From Burkholderia sp. HI2500 (GTDB lineage Bacteria > Pseudomonadota > Gammaproteobacteria > Burkholderiales > Burkholderiaceae), in assembly GCF_002223055.1 (NCBI RefSeq), contig NZ_NKFL01000004.1, positions 1,488,001-1,552,000 of the forward strand: DNA of 64,000 nucleotides. Direction: 5' to 3'. Below the pieces are notes generated by a model. It saw only the letters and a list, made by a program, of their open reading frames with translations. It was not told the DNA's origin and made no database searches. Below, one piece after another: positions 25,850 through 34,314 of this stretch (the stretch's first letter is position 1; the number at the start of each line of letters is the position of its first letter). A program made the position numbers and the translations under genes.

Positions 25850-26991
25850 CGGCCAGCCTCCCCGGACGTCTTGTAGGTCAGCACCGGCGCGAGCCGCGCC
25901 AGCTTGCGCAGCAGCCCGGCCGCTTCGAGCGCGTCGACGACGCTGTCGATCGGCTTGTAGGCCTGCGGCGCTTCCTCGTACAGCAGTTCGCGGTCTTCGC
26001 AGATCACGTGGCTGCCGAGCGGCGTGCGCGTGAGCTGCGACGGCGTGAAGCGCCGTTCGAGGCGCCCCTTGCAGTCGCCGCGCGCCCACTTGCGGCCCGC
26101 ACCGTGCGCCAGCGACGCCAGGCTGGCCGCATCGTCGGGCCGCACCGGCGCGACGAGGTAGCTGTAGTCGCCGCGCGATCCGGGAATGACGACCGGCCCC
26201 GCATCGGCCGGCGTCGCACCTTTGCGATGCAGCCAGCCCGGCTCGCCGTCGACCCTCGCGCGGCTCACCAGGTTGTGGTTCACGTCGAGCACGCACCGGC
26301 CATCGGTGCGCCAGCGCGCCAGCATGCGCCGCGCGATCAGGTCGCGATTCGCGATCGCGTAGCGCAACGCCGCATCGTGACGCGCGAGGTACGCCGTGCA
26401 TGCGGCATCCGTGTCGACGAGACCGTTGTAGCCGTGCTCGCGCATGTGCTGCTCGAGGATCGACTGGCCGAAGCCGCGCGATCCGCTATGCACGAGCAGC
26501 AGCAGGCGATCGGGATCGAGGCCGAGCGCCGCGACGGCATCGGTGTCGTACACCGCGTCGATCCGCTGCGCCTCCGCGAAATGATTGCCGCTGCCGATCG
26601 TGCCGAGCGATGCCGCGTACGCGTGATCCGCGAACCCGGCGGCCGCGACGAGCGGCTGCCAGCTTGCATCGGGCGTGGCGTCGATCGAGCCGAGCCGGCT
26701 CGCGAGCTTCGACGCACTGACGCGCCGCGCATCGAGCGCGGTTTGCCACAGCGCCATCCCGCAGCCGATATCGCCGCCGATCAGCGCCGGATACAGCCGG
26801 CCCGTCGAGAAGAACGCGGCGCCAACGGGATAGCCGCGTCCGGGGTGAAGATCGGGCATGCCGGCGACGCGCCGCATGCCGGGGAGGGTGGCAGCGTGTT
26901 CGAGCTGCCGGATCGCCTCACCTTCGATCCAGGTGGTGGCGCAAGCGCACAACGTGATGCGCTCGCCCAGGTATTGCATGGAATTGCCCAT
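25843..26991 (-). CDS. rtcB: RNA ligase RtcB (RtcB2-type, linked to PrfH)
   Basis: The start is the ATG at 26991 (MGNSMQYLGERITLCA) after a GGAAACCTCC-like leader, giving 382 aa. A further 20 in-frame codons upstream look non-coding. RtcB features are visible: MPDLHPGRGYPVGAAF, IGGDIGCGM (metal-binding Asp74 and Cys77), GTIGSGNHFAE (metal His), LVHSGSRGFG, HRKGATPADAGPVVIPGS and the guanylylated histidine in SLAHGAGRKWAR (His296). RtcB joins RNA 3'-phosphate or 2',3'-cyclic phosphate ends to 5'-OH ends using GTP and Mn2+. With prfH immediately downstream and overlapping, the pair matches the RtcB2-PrfH system that repairs decoding-centre cleavage of 16S rRNA. Confidence 0.94.
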   Translation of the reverse strand: MGNSMQYLGERITLCACATTWIEGEAIRQLEHAATLPGMRRVAGMPDLHPGRGYPVGAAFFSTGRLYPALIGGDIGCGMALWQTALDARRVSASKLASRLGSIDATPDASWQPLVAAAGFADHAYAASLGTIGSGNHFAEAQRIDAVYDTDAVAALGLDPDRLLLLVHSGSRGFGQSILEQHMREHGYNGLVDTDAACTAYLARHDAALRYAIANRDLIARRMLARWRTDGRCVLDVNHNLVSRARVDGEPGWLHRKGATPADAGPVVIPGSRGDYSYLVAPVRPDDAASLASLAHGAGRKWARGDCKGRLERRFTPSQLTRTPLGSHVICEDRELLYEEAPQAYKPIDSVVDALEAAGLLRKLARLAPVLTYKTSGEAGRC

Positions 26992-27724
26992 GGAGGTTTC
27001 CGTTCGATGAAAAGGAAGAACGGCGGGCCATGGTGCAGGCAGCGCACACATGCGCTGCCCGACATCGGAAGTCGGGAAGAGGGCGGCACGACCGGATCGG
27101 AACGACCCGGCTCATCGCCGTGACGGCGATACGGGGTGCTGCTTGGCGTGAACGATGAAACGAACGGACGCGAAAAACCCGAACTACGACCCGCGACGGG
27201 AGGAGTGCTGGCGTGACGTCATGATTTCTTCTCCTTGCGAGTGAGGGGTTGATCGGAATGGCGGCGACTCTAGCATGCACGCGACGAGCGCAGCAAGCGG
27301 GTGGCGCGGCGTGGCCCATCGAATCACGGCTCGATGTGGCGAAAAACACACAAACAGGAATCCGGATCATTTCCATGTCGATGGCGCGCGTGGCACGCCG
27401 CAGCAGGCATTCGACGCACGCCGACAACCGCAACGGCCGTACCCGGCCGCGCTTGACAGCACACATGCCGTTTCGTAGCATCCGCCTGCTTCATCCCTGA
27501 ACCCTCATCGAATCGGTGATCCAAGTGCCCGCAAACATTCGTCCCTTCGCCTGATACGCCGACGACTGCCGTCCCGGCCGCGTGTCGTCCTGCCCGTTCC
27601 CGTCCGCCTCGCGGCACCGGAACAGTGATCGCAGGGCCGCGCCCGGACACGCACTGACACCGCAACGCACACCCCATCGTTCGTTCACGTCGTCGGCTTT
27701 TTCTGATGTTTCCGGAGAAAGACC
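26992..27724. other. Divergent promoter region of the RNA-repair island
   Basis: This 733-nt gap separates rtcB (minus) from the RNA ligase gene (plus). It contains no supported gene. A near-consensus sigma-70 promoter for the plus strand lies at 27453-27481. The rest shows no clear operator. A match to a sigma-54 promoter, known for E. coli rtcBA, was looked for and not found. Confidence 0.6.
27453..27481 (+). promoter_or_regulatory. Sigma-70-type promoter for the RNA ligase/kinase operon
   Basis: A perfect -35 TTGACA (27453-27458), an ideal 17-bp spacer and -10 TAGCAT (27476-27481). Transcription would start near 27488, leaving a leader of about 235 nt before the ligase ATG at 27725. Confidence 0.6.
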
Positions 27725-28594
27725 ATGACGCTGGATTTCCGCGCCTACGCGCAATCGCTCGACCTCGCCCGCTACCCGCGCACGCCGCACCTCGAAGGCT
27801 CGCGCCTGCAGGACGGCGACGAAGGTCACGACCACGTTCCCTATCGCACCCTCGCAGGCGCCCATCTCGTCGTCGAGGAAAAGCTCGACGGCGCGAACAC
27901 GGGCATCAGCTTCAGCCCCGCGGGCGAACTGCTGCTGCAGTCGCGCGGCCACTATCTGGCCGGCGGCGGCCGCGAACGGCAGTTCGGGTTCGTGAAGACC
28001 TGGGCCGCCGCCCATGCCGGCTGGCTGCTCGATCGCCTCGGCGATCGCTACGTGATGTACGGCGAGACGATGAGCAAGAAGCACGCGGTGTTCTACGACG
28101 CGCTGCCGCATCACTTTTTCGAGTTCGACGTGTTCGATCGCGCAACGGGCCGTTTCCTGTCGACACCCGCGCGTCGCGCGCTGCTCGCCGACGGGCCCGT
28201 GCTGTCGGTGCCCGTGCTGTACGAAGGCATCGCGCCGGCGCGACTCGCGAACCTGAAGGCCATGCTCGGCCCGTCGCTCGCGAAGACGCCGGACTGGCGT
28301 CGCGCGTTCGAGGAAACGGTGCGGCGGCAGGGGCTCGACCTCGCGCGTGCATGGCAGCAGTGCGACAAGTCGGAGCGCTCCGAAGGGCTCTACGTGAAGG
28401 TCGAGACGGACGACACGACGACCGCGCGCCTGAAGTGGGTGCGCCACGATTTCGTGCAGGCCATTCTCGAATCGGCGCGCCATCACTCGGAGCAGCCGTT
28501 CATCCCGAACCTGCTCGCGCCGGGTGTCGACCTGTATGCGCCGCGCCCGACGGTCACGTGGGCATCGATCCCCGCCGCGCGCCCGAACCCATGA
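27725..28594 (+). CDS. ATP-dependent RNA ligase family protein
   Basis: The 289-aa nucleotidyltransferase-superfamily ligase shows motif I VEEKLDGANTG with the adenylylated Lys53, a motif III-like MYGETM (Glu114) and HFFEFDVFD, motif IV SEGLYVKVE and motif V ARLKWVRHDF. It joins 3'-OH to 5'-phosphate RNA ends after forming an enzyme-AMP intermediate. The C-terminal region after motif V is short (about 50 residues), unlike T4 Rnl1 or Rnl2. The next gene, 41 nt later, encodes a kinase and HD phosphohydrolase, the healing activities this ligase needs. A GGAG ribosome-binding site lies before the start. Confidence 0.9.
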   Translation: MTLDFRAYAQSLDLARYPRTPHLEGSRLQDGDEGHDHVPYRTLAGAHLVVEEKLDGANTGISFSPAGELLLQSRGHYLAGGGRERQFGFVKTWAAAHAGWLLDRLGDRYVMYGETMSKKHAVFYDALPHHFFEFDVFDRATGRFLSTPARRALLADGPVLSVPVLYEGIAPARLANLKAMLGPSLAKTPDWRRAFEETVRRQGLDLARAWQQCDKSERSEGLYVKVETDDTTTARLKWVRHDFVQAILESARHHSEQPFIPNLLAPGVDLYAPRPTVTWASIPAARPNP

Positions 28595-28635
28595 ATTCGG
28601 AACGGCCGTGTGCCGTTTCGAGAGGAGTCTTGATC

Positions 28636-29769
28636 ATGAAGTACGAACAATTGCAGGCACTCGTGCCCGCACCCGGCCGGCAGCCGGACTATCACGCGTG
28701 TCTCGCGGCATTTCCCGCGCTCGAACACGCGAAGACGACACCGCAGGAGCCCGCGCACCACGGCGAAGGCGACGTGTGGACGCATACGATGATGGTGATC
28801 GATGCGCTGCTCGCGCTGCCCGAGTACCAGGCCGCATCGCGTGGCGACCAGGAGATCGTGTTCCTGGCCGCGCTGCTGCACGACGTCGCGAAGCACGGCA
28901 CGACGGTCATCGATCCCGTTACCGGTGCGATCGGCCATCCCGGCCACTCGCGCAAGGGCGCGATCGATGCGCGGATTGCACTGTGGGATGCCGGCGTGCC
29001 GTTCGCGGTGCGCGAAGCGATCTGCCGGATGATCGCCGTGCACCAGGTGCCGTTCTTCGCGATGAGCGGGTCGCGCCGCGGCACGCCGGAGTTCATCGCG
29101 CGCGAGCTGTCATGGCAGGTCAGCCTGCCGCTGCTGTGCCTGCTTGCAGAAGCCGACATTCGCGGGCGCATCTGCGGCGACACGCAGCGCGTGCTCGACA
29201 ACATCGAACTGTTGCGCGAACTCGCGCGGGAAGAGGGCTGCTACGGCCAGCCGCGTGCATTCGCCGATGCGCACACGGCGCTCAGCTACTTCCGCGGTGC
29301 GGACGTGCATCCCGACTATCCGCTGTTTCGCACACCGGGCGCGCAGGTCGTCGTGATGTCGGGCCTGCCTGCGTCGGGCAAGAACACGTGGGTGGCGCGG
29401 CATCATCCGGATCTGCCGGTCGTGTCGTTCGACGATGCGCGCGATGCATTGGGTCTGCGTCATGGGCAGAACGAGGGCGCGGTCGCGCACCATGCTATCG
29501 ACGCCGCGAAGGCACTGTTGCGCGCGCAACAACCGTTCGTGTGGAATGCGACGAACCTGTCGCCGCTAATGCGCAAGAAGACGCTCGACCTGCTGTTTGC
29601 ATACAACGCCGACGTGACGCTCGTCTACCTCGAACAGCCGCGCGCGGAACTGTTGCGCCGCAACGCGCGGCGCGACACGTCGCTGACGAACCGCGCGCTC
29701 GAGGCGATGCTGTTGCGCTGGGATTTGCCGCTGCCCACCGAAGCGCACGCAGTGCGGTATGAAGTCTGA
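28636..29769 (+). CDS. HD-domain phosphohydrolase fused to polynucleotide-kinase-like P-loop domain
   Basis: The 377-aa fusion has an N-terminal HD domain (His50 in VWTHTMMVIDAL, the His82-Asp83 pair in AALLHDVAKHG, later His101/His104 and Asp174). A C-terminal P-loop kinase begins near residue 236 (Walker A MSGLPASGKNTW, a Pnk-like acidic motif VVSFDDARDALG, and a lid-like region RRNARRDTS). By analogy with T4 Pnkp and bacterial Pnkp, the kinase would phosphorylate 5'-OH RNA ends. The HD part could remove 2',3'-cyclic or 3'-phosphate, preparing ends for the RNA ligase upstream. The pairing with a ligase is strong. The HD activity is inferred. A strong terminator follows. Confidence 0.85.
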   Translation: MKYEQLQALVPAPGRQPDYHACLAAFPALEHAKTTPQEPAHHGEGDVWTHTMMVIDALLALPEYQAASRGDQEIVFLAALLHDVAKHGTTVIDPVTGAIGHPGHSRKGAIDARIALWDAGVPFAVREAICRMIAVHQVPFFAMSGSRRGTPEFIARELSWQVSLPLLCLLAEADIRGRICGDTQRVLDNIELLRELAREEGCYGQPRAFADAHTALSYFRGADVHPDYPLFRTPGAQVVVMSGLPASGKNTWVARHHPDLPVVSFDDARDALGLRHGQNEGAVAHHAIDAAKALLRAQQPFVWNATNLSPLMRKKTLDLLFAYNADVTLVYLEQPRAELLRRNARRDTSLTNRALEAMLLRWDLPLPTEAHAVRYEV

Positions 29770-29786
29770 TGCGGCAACGTCACGAC

Positions 29787-29831
29787 ACGAGCCGGTACGC
29801 CGCAATTTACCGCGGCGTACCGGCTCGTTTC
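29787..29831 (+). terminator. Strong intrinsic terminator after the RNA-repair operon
   Basis: A 17-bp perfect stem (ACGAGCCGGTACGCCGC with its complement) around an 8-nt loop, followed by TTTCATTT on the plus strand. It lies 18 nt after the stop codon of the HD-kinase gene. Confidence 0.9.
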
Positions 29832-29897
29832 ATTTCAGCGATGCATTCCGCTGCGTCGTGCAAGCGTGCAGCTCAGTGACGCCGCGACGCCGTGGCC

Positions 29898-30536
29898 CTA
29901 GTGAGCCAGCACGAGGAGCGTGGTAAGTGCGATCGGCGCCAGCGCGACACCCAGCAGGCCGAGCGCACCATCGGCTGCAATCGTGATCGGCGACAGCGCG
30001 ATCTTCGCCCCCTTACCGAGCACCGACGGTCGCTCGATCACCGTGACGTTGTACGCGTGATTGAACGCCTGAGGGATCGACGAAGGCGTGACATCGTTCG
30101 GCTGATAACGCTTTCCGGTGATCGTGCCTCTCTCCGTCAGCTCAAACCGCCCGTCCTTGAAACCGTCGGCAAGCGCGCGCTCGCGAAGCTCGGAGCCGGC
30201 CGGTGCGTCCTCGCGCGCGAGCCGCAACACGTAACGCCCCGAGATCTTGTCGCCGTGCGTCTCGAAATCGTCGAAATCGGTATACAGCTTGGAGCGATAG
30301 GGTGCCGTGAGATTGACGGCGAGGGCCGGCGGCACATCGAAAATGTAGTGATACTGCTTGCCGATGACGACGAGGCTCTTTCCGTCCGCGCTGATCAGAA
30401 ATGCCGAGAGCGTTTCATGGTATTCCGGATCCTTCATCATGCGATTGGTGATGGGGCCGATGTCGGCGTCGGCGCAGCCGGCGAGCATGCCGGACGCTGC
30501 CACGGCGGGCAGCGCGAGAAATGTTCTTCTTTTCAT
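29898..30536 (-). CDS. Putative lipoprotein of unknown function
   Basis: The start is the ATG at 30536 (MKRRTFLALPAVAASGMLAGC), giving 212 aa; the frame extends 25 codons further but lacks a signal. The twin-positive N-terminus, hydrophobic core and lipobox LAGC (Cys21) indicate lipidation. The C-terminus is strongly hydrophobic (LGLLGVALAPIALTTLLVLAH), so a second membrane attachment is likely. The middle is beta-rich with no motif I recognise. It is monocistronic and divergent from the nitronate-monooxygenase region. Confidence 0.75.
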   Translation of the reverse strand: MKRRTFLALPAVAASGMLAGCADADIGPITNRMMKDPEYHETLSAFLISADGKSLVVIGKQYHYIFDVPPALAVNLTAPYRSKLYTDFDDFETHGDKISGRYVLRLAREDAPAGSELRERALADGFKDGRFELTERGTITGKRYQPNDVTPSSIPQAFNHAYNVTVIERPSVLGKGAKIALSPITIAADGALGLLGVALAPIALTTLLVLAH

Positions 30537-31102
30537 GTGTGCTGTTGGATGTTGTTGGTTATTCAGCGGAACCGCTTGAATGTCGGACGCTGCGTTCGAT
30601 GAACGCGGCACCCTGACGGCCGATCATGCGGTTTCTTCGCCTGCGCATTGTAGGGCCAAAACGACAAGCGCAGTATCCCCCGGCAAAGCGCGTCACCATC
30701 GAACACCATCCGGCCGTGGCCCGCGCAGTTCAGCGGGCAGATCGGCGTCGCGCCGGGGCTGCATTCGGTATTCTCCGTGACGGGCGTGCTGCTGGCGCCC
30801 TGCGCGGGGCTTGCGCATTGGGCGCGCGGCCGATAGCGGCTGGCCGGCGGAGCGCGGGCTGGCGTAGGATGGGCGCAGTGACCGGTGCCGCACCGGGAAG
30901 CGGCGACAACGAGCACCGTCGCGTCGCCGGCATTGCAGACACCGCCGCACCGCACGGCTACCCATCGTTTCCGACATGACGCTCACGTGACCGGTCGCGT
31001 GCAACGCGCGACGAACGCGCACCGATCCGAACCCGACCCACGCGCGTCGGCCCGCATCCGGCCGACGCATTTCGACGACGAATCTTGCAGGAGACAAGCG
31101 AC
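30537..31102. other. 566-nt gap without a supportable gene
   Basis: It lies between the divergent lipoprotein and nitronate monooxygenase genes. Short open frames occur on both strands but none has a convincing ribosome-binding site or Burkholderia-like codon pattern. It must contain both promoters. No repeats or clear operators are seen. Confidence 0.45.
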
Positions 31103-32203
31103 ATGAATCCATCGACCGACCACCGGACGCTGTTGCGCACGCTCGGCATGCGCGCCCCGATCGTCCAGGCGCCGATGGCCGGCGTCAGCACGCCGGCGCT
31201 GGCGGCCGCCGTGTCGAATGCGGGCGGGCTCGGCTCGCTCGGCGTGGGCGCGACGAACGCCGACGGCGCCCGCAAGATGATCCGCGACACGCGCGCGCTC
31301 ACCGACCGGCCGTTCAACATCAACGTGTTCTGCCACCAGCCGGCGCACGCCGACGCGGCCGTCGAACGCGCGTGGCTCGACTGGCTCGCGCCGGTGTTCC
31401 GCGAATACGGCGCGACGCCGCCCGCCACGCTGTCGGAGATCTATACGAGCTTCGTCGCGGACGAAGCCATGCAGGCGCTGCTCGTCGAAGAAAAGCCGGC
31501 CGTCGTCAGCTTCCATTTCGGGCTGCCGTCCGCGGACGTGATCGCCGCGCTGAAGCGCGCGGGCGTCACGCTGTTCGCGTCCGCGACGAACCTCGACGAA
31601 GCACGCCAGATCGCCGCCGCCGGCATCGACGCGATCGTCGCGCAGGGGATCGAAGCGGGCGGGCACCGCGGCGTGTTCGATTCGACCGCGCATGACGATC
31701 GCCTCGGCACGTTCGCACTCACGCGCCTGATCGTGCGCGAGTGCGCGCTGCCGGTGATCGCCGCCGGCGGCATCATGGACGGCGAGGGCATCGCCGCCGC
31801 GCTCGCGCTCGGCGCGCAGGCCGCCCAGCTCGGCACCGCGTTCGTCGCGTGCCCGGAGACGTCGATCGACGACGGCTATCGCCGCGCGCTGCTGGGCGAT
31901 GCGGCACGCCATACGACGTTCACCGCCGCGATCTCGGGCCGGATCGCACGCGGCCTCGCGAATCGCTTCACCGCGCTCGGCGACGACCCGCGCGTGCCGG
32001 CCATACCCGCATACCCAATCGCGTACGACGCCGGCAAGGCACTGCATGCGGCCGCGAAGGCAAAGGGTGAATTCGGCTACGGCGCGCAGTGGGCCGGGCA
32101 GGCGGCGCCGCTCGTGCGGCCGCTGCCGGCGGCCGAGCTGTTCGCCGCGCTCGAACGCGAAACGCGGGCGGCGATCGAGCGGATGCAGCACGTGCTGGAT
32201 TGA
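31103..32203 (+). CDS. Nitronate monooxygenase / 2-nitropropane dioxygenase family
   Basis: The start ATG at 31103 lies 9 nt after AGGAG and gives 366 aa ([30 protein letters not shown]). FMN-binding TIM-barrel signatures are [27 protein letters not shown], the catalytic-loop EAGGHRG and the phosphate-binding [30 protein letters not shown]. These class-I enzymes oxidise propionate-3-nitronate or other alkyl nitronates, detoxifying them. The gene appears monocistronic. Confidence 0.92.
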   Translation: MNPSTDHRTLLRTLGMRAPIVQAPMAGVSTPALAAAVSNAGGLGSLGVGATNADGARKMIRDTRALTDRPFNINVFCHQPAHADAAVERAWLDWLAPVFREYGATPPATLSEIYTSFVADEAMQALLVEEKPAVVSFHFGLPSADVIAALKRAGVTLFASATNLDEARQIAAAGIDAIVAQGIEAGGHRGVFDSTAHDDRLGTFALTRLIVRECALPVIAAGGIMDGEGIAAALALGAQAAQLGTAFVACPETSIDDGYRRALLGDAARHTTFTAAISGRIARGLANRFTALGDDPRVPAIPAYPIAYDAGKALHAAAKAKGEFGYGAQWAGQAAPLVRPLPAAELFAALERETRAAIERMQHVLD

Positions 32204-32398
32204 TCGCACGATTCGCGGGCATGGGGCCGCGGCCCCATGCCGGCGATCGGGGAACGCACCCTGGTCGCCGCGCCGATACGTCGCCGCCCGCCGTCAATTT
32301 GCAATGTTCTGTATCTGCACGAACTGCGGATACATCGCGATACAACGCAAGTTCGGGCGTCCGCTATAAAGCAGGCATGACCTCTTCGGGAGTGCGCC

Positions 32399-32770
32399 AT
32401 GTCTGCAACCTGGTTCAAAGGGTCCTGCCATTGCGGGGCCGTCAAATTCGAAGTCCGAACGGCCATTACGCCGGCGACGCGCTGCAACTGCAGCCTGTGC
32501 CGCCGGCGCGGCGCATTGATGAGCCCGATGTTCGCCGCCAGCGAACTGAAGATTGTCGAAGGCGAGGGCGCGCTGACGTGCTACCAGTTCAACACGCGCA
32601 CGGCCCGTCACTATTTCTGCAGCCATTGCGGCATCTATCCGTTCCATCAGACGCGCAAGGATCCCGCCTGCTGGCGCGTCAATCTCGGCTGCCTCGATGG
32701 CGTCGACCCGTATGCGCTCGACGCGACGGTCGCCGACGGCGCGAGCCTCTCGGTCGTGGAGGACGCATGA
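32399..32770 (+). CDS. GFA (glutathione-dependent formaldehyde-activating enzyme)-family protein
   Basis: The 123-aa zinc-binding protein has the Mss4-like GFA pattern: GSCHCGAVKFEV, then RCNCSLCRRRGALM, and a second site SHCGIYPFHQTRK. The family includes CENP-V and formaldehyde-activating enzyme, but most members are of unknown substrate. Its stop codon overlaps the ATG of a possible 42-residue ORF. Confidence 0.9.
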   Translation: MSATWFKGSCHCGAVKFEVRTAITPATRCNCSLCRRRGALMSPMFAASELKIVEGEGALTCYQFNTRTARHYFCSHCGIYPFHQTRKDPACWRVNLGCLDGVDPYALDATVADGASLSVVEDA

Positions 32771-32895
32771 AACGCTGGCTGATGATCCTGCTGTTTGCCG
32801 CGGGCGGGCTCGCGACCGAAATCGCGCATCCGGTGCAATGCACGCTGCTGTCGGTCAGCCGTCCACCGACCGGCAAGCGCCGCAGGGCGGCCTGA
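32767..32895 (+). CDS. Possible 42-residue membrane or secreted peptide, coupled to GFA
   Basis: Its ATG overlaps the GFA stop (ATGA). The product (MKRWLMILLFAAGGLATEIA at the start, basic RRRAA end) has a signal-peptide or single-helix-like N-terminus. The coupling is the main argument. No family is recognised and it is too short for codon statistics. Confidence 0.3.
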   Translation: MKRWLMILLFAAGGLATEIAHPVQCTLLSVSRPPTGKRRRAA

Positions 32896-32939
32896 CGGCG
32901 CGCCGGTTCATCGAGACCGATTATCATGCTTCCGATAAG

Positions 32940-32951
32940 ATCGCACGCGAT
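32940..32951. promoter_or_regulatory. OhrR-type operator upstream of the ohrR-like gene (ATCGCACGCGAT)
   Basis: A near-perfect 12-bp palindrome that touches the -10 box (TATAAT, 32953-32958) of the ohrR-like gene. The ohr promoter 6.9 kb away has two copies of the closely related ATCGCATGCGAT. The position just upstream of -10 fits autorepression. Confidence 0.65.
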
Positions 32952-32997
32952 ATATAATGCGTCCATCTGCGGCCGTTCGCGTCGCTGGAGGACGTTC

Positions 32998-33453
32998 ATG
33001 AAACCGACCGAAACCCCATCCGACACCGCACCGAAGTTGTCCGAGTTCCTGTGCTTTGCGATCTACTCGACGAACCTCGCGTTCGGCAAGGCGTACAAGC
33101 CGATCCTCGAATCGCTCGGCCTCACGTATACGCAATACATCACGATCATTGCGCTGTGGGAGCAGGACAACCAGACGGTCGGCCAGCTCGGCGAGAAGCT
33201 GTTCCTCGAATCCAATACGCTGACGCCGATCCTGAAGAAGCTCGAGGCGCTGGGCTACCTGGAGCGGCACCGCGATCCGTCGGACGAACGCCAGGTGCTC
33301 GTCAGCCTGACGAAAAGCGGCCGCCGCGTGCGCGAGAAGGGGCTCGACATGAACCTGGTCGAAGCCACCGGGTTGAAGCCGGACGAATTCGCGAAGATGC
33401 AGAAGGCGATCGTCACGCTGCGCGGCAACCTGATCCGGTCGACCGACGAATAA
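32998..33453 (+). CDS. ohrR: OhrR-type MarR-family organic-peroxide-sensing repressor
   Basis: The 151-aa winged-HTH protein matches OhrR: LSEFLCFAIYSTNLAFGKAYKPILESLGLTY with the reactive Cys (Cys19) and the paired Tyr, and the wing (RHRDPSDERQVLVSLT). It has only this one cysteine, so it would be a one-Cys OhrR that is inactivated by forming a mixed disulfide or overoxidation with organic hydroperoxides. The likely target is ohr at 39.4 kb, which shares its palindromic operator. The start follows CTGGAG. OhrR and Ohr are usually adjacent; here they are about 6 kb apart. Confidence 0.85.
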   Translation: MKPTETPSDTAPKLSEFLCFAIYSTNLAFGKAYKPILESLGLTYTQYITIIALWEQDNQTVGQLGEKLFLESNTLTPILKKLEALGYLERHRDPSDERQVLVSLTKSGRRVREKGLDMNLVEATGLKPDEFAKMQKAIVTLRGNLIRSTDE

Positions 33454-33501
33454 ACGCCCGGTTACACTGCGGCCGACACGACCCGCGTGCCGGCCGCGTC
33501 G

Positions 33502-34218
33502 TCATGCGTGCCCGTCGCCCAGCACCAGCAGGTTCATGTCGCGGCGGACGACGAAACCGAGTGCGAGATAGCGCTCGATCGCCACCTGGTTCGACGTGAG
33601 GACGTGCAGGAAAGGCGTATCCTCGCGCGCATCGATCTCCGCAATCAACGCCCGCATCAGCCGCGCCGCCAGCCCTTGCCGGCGGAATGCGGCATCCACG
33701 CAGACGGCGCTGATTTCCGTATACCCGTCGACCTGCATCCGCTCGCCGGCCATCGCGGCCAGCCTGCCGTCGCTGCGAATGCCGATGTAATGGCCGAGCT
33801 CGAACGTGCGCGGGCCGAACGGGCCGGGCTGCGCGGCCGTGGTCAGCGCGAGCATGTCCGGCACATCGGCTTCGCCGAGCGTGACGTAACCCGATTCGGG
33901 CGCCGGGTCGCGCGTCCGCTGCCAGACCATCTGCAACAGGTTCGCGCGCCGGATCACCGACAATCCCGCCGGCGGCTCGATCTCGTCCGGCGTGACCAGT
34001 GCCGCCGGCCCGTGAGCGGCGATCAGTGTACGCAATGCATCGAACGACGCCGCGCTCGTATCCTCCGTCGCGGCAAACGGCGCGACCGCCGCCGGAAACC
34101 GCCATGCACGGTCGTGGCCGACCGCCAAGCGGCGCTGCCTGCCCGTCAGCGCATTCCACACCACACGGTCGAGCGGGTGCGCACGGCCCGGCGCGGTTCC
34201 GGTCGTTGCATCGGACAT
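33502..34218 (-). CDS. GNAT-family N-acetyltransferase
   Basis: The start ATG at 34218 is 6 nt after GAGGAG, giving 238 aa (MSDATTGTAPGRAHPLDRVVW). The C-terminal half holds the GNAT fold: ISAVCVDAAFRRQGLAARLMRALI, the acetyl-CoA pyrophosphate loop (RRQGLA), and FLHVLTSNQVAIERYLALGF. The N-terminal ~100 residues are not typical GNAT, as in FR47-like proteins. Its acceptor is unknown. It converges with the ohrR-like gene, ending 48 nt beyond it. Confidence 0.88.
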   Translation of the reverse strand: MSDATTGTAPGRAHPLDRVVWNALTGRQRRLAVGHDRAWRFPAAVAPFAATEDTSAASFDALRTLIAAHGPAALVTPDEIEPPAGLSVIRRANLLQMVWQRTRDPAPESGYVTLGEADVPDMLALTTAAQPGPFGPRTFELGHYIGIRSDGRLAAMAGERMQVDGYTEISAVCVDAAFRRQGLAARLMRALIAEIDAREDTPFLHVLTSNQVAIERYLALGFVVRRDMNLLVLGDGHA

Positions 34219-34314
34219 CGGCTGCTCCTCGATTGAAGGTTTCGATCGCACAGCATAGACCGGGATCGGGCGGGCCGGGCACGGCCTGCACAGCGCGACT
34301 TGCCGCGGCCCGCG

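Noticed and set aside
27380..27410. Sigma-54 promoter upstream of rtcB/ligase (GTGGCACGCCGCAGCA)
   Set aside because: GG to GC spacing is nine, not ten, bases and it lies on the wrong side for rtcB.
30580..30780. 66-codon ORF in the gap before the nitronate monooxygenase gene
   Set aside because: No ribosome-binding site, no motif, Ser/Arg-rich as in shadow frames; likely chance.
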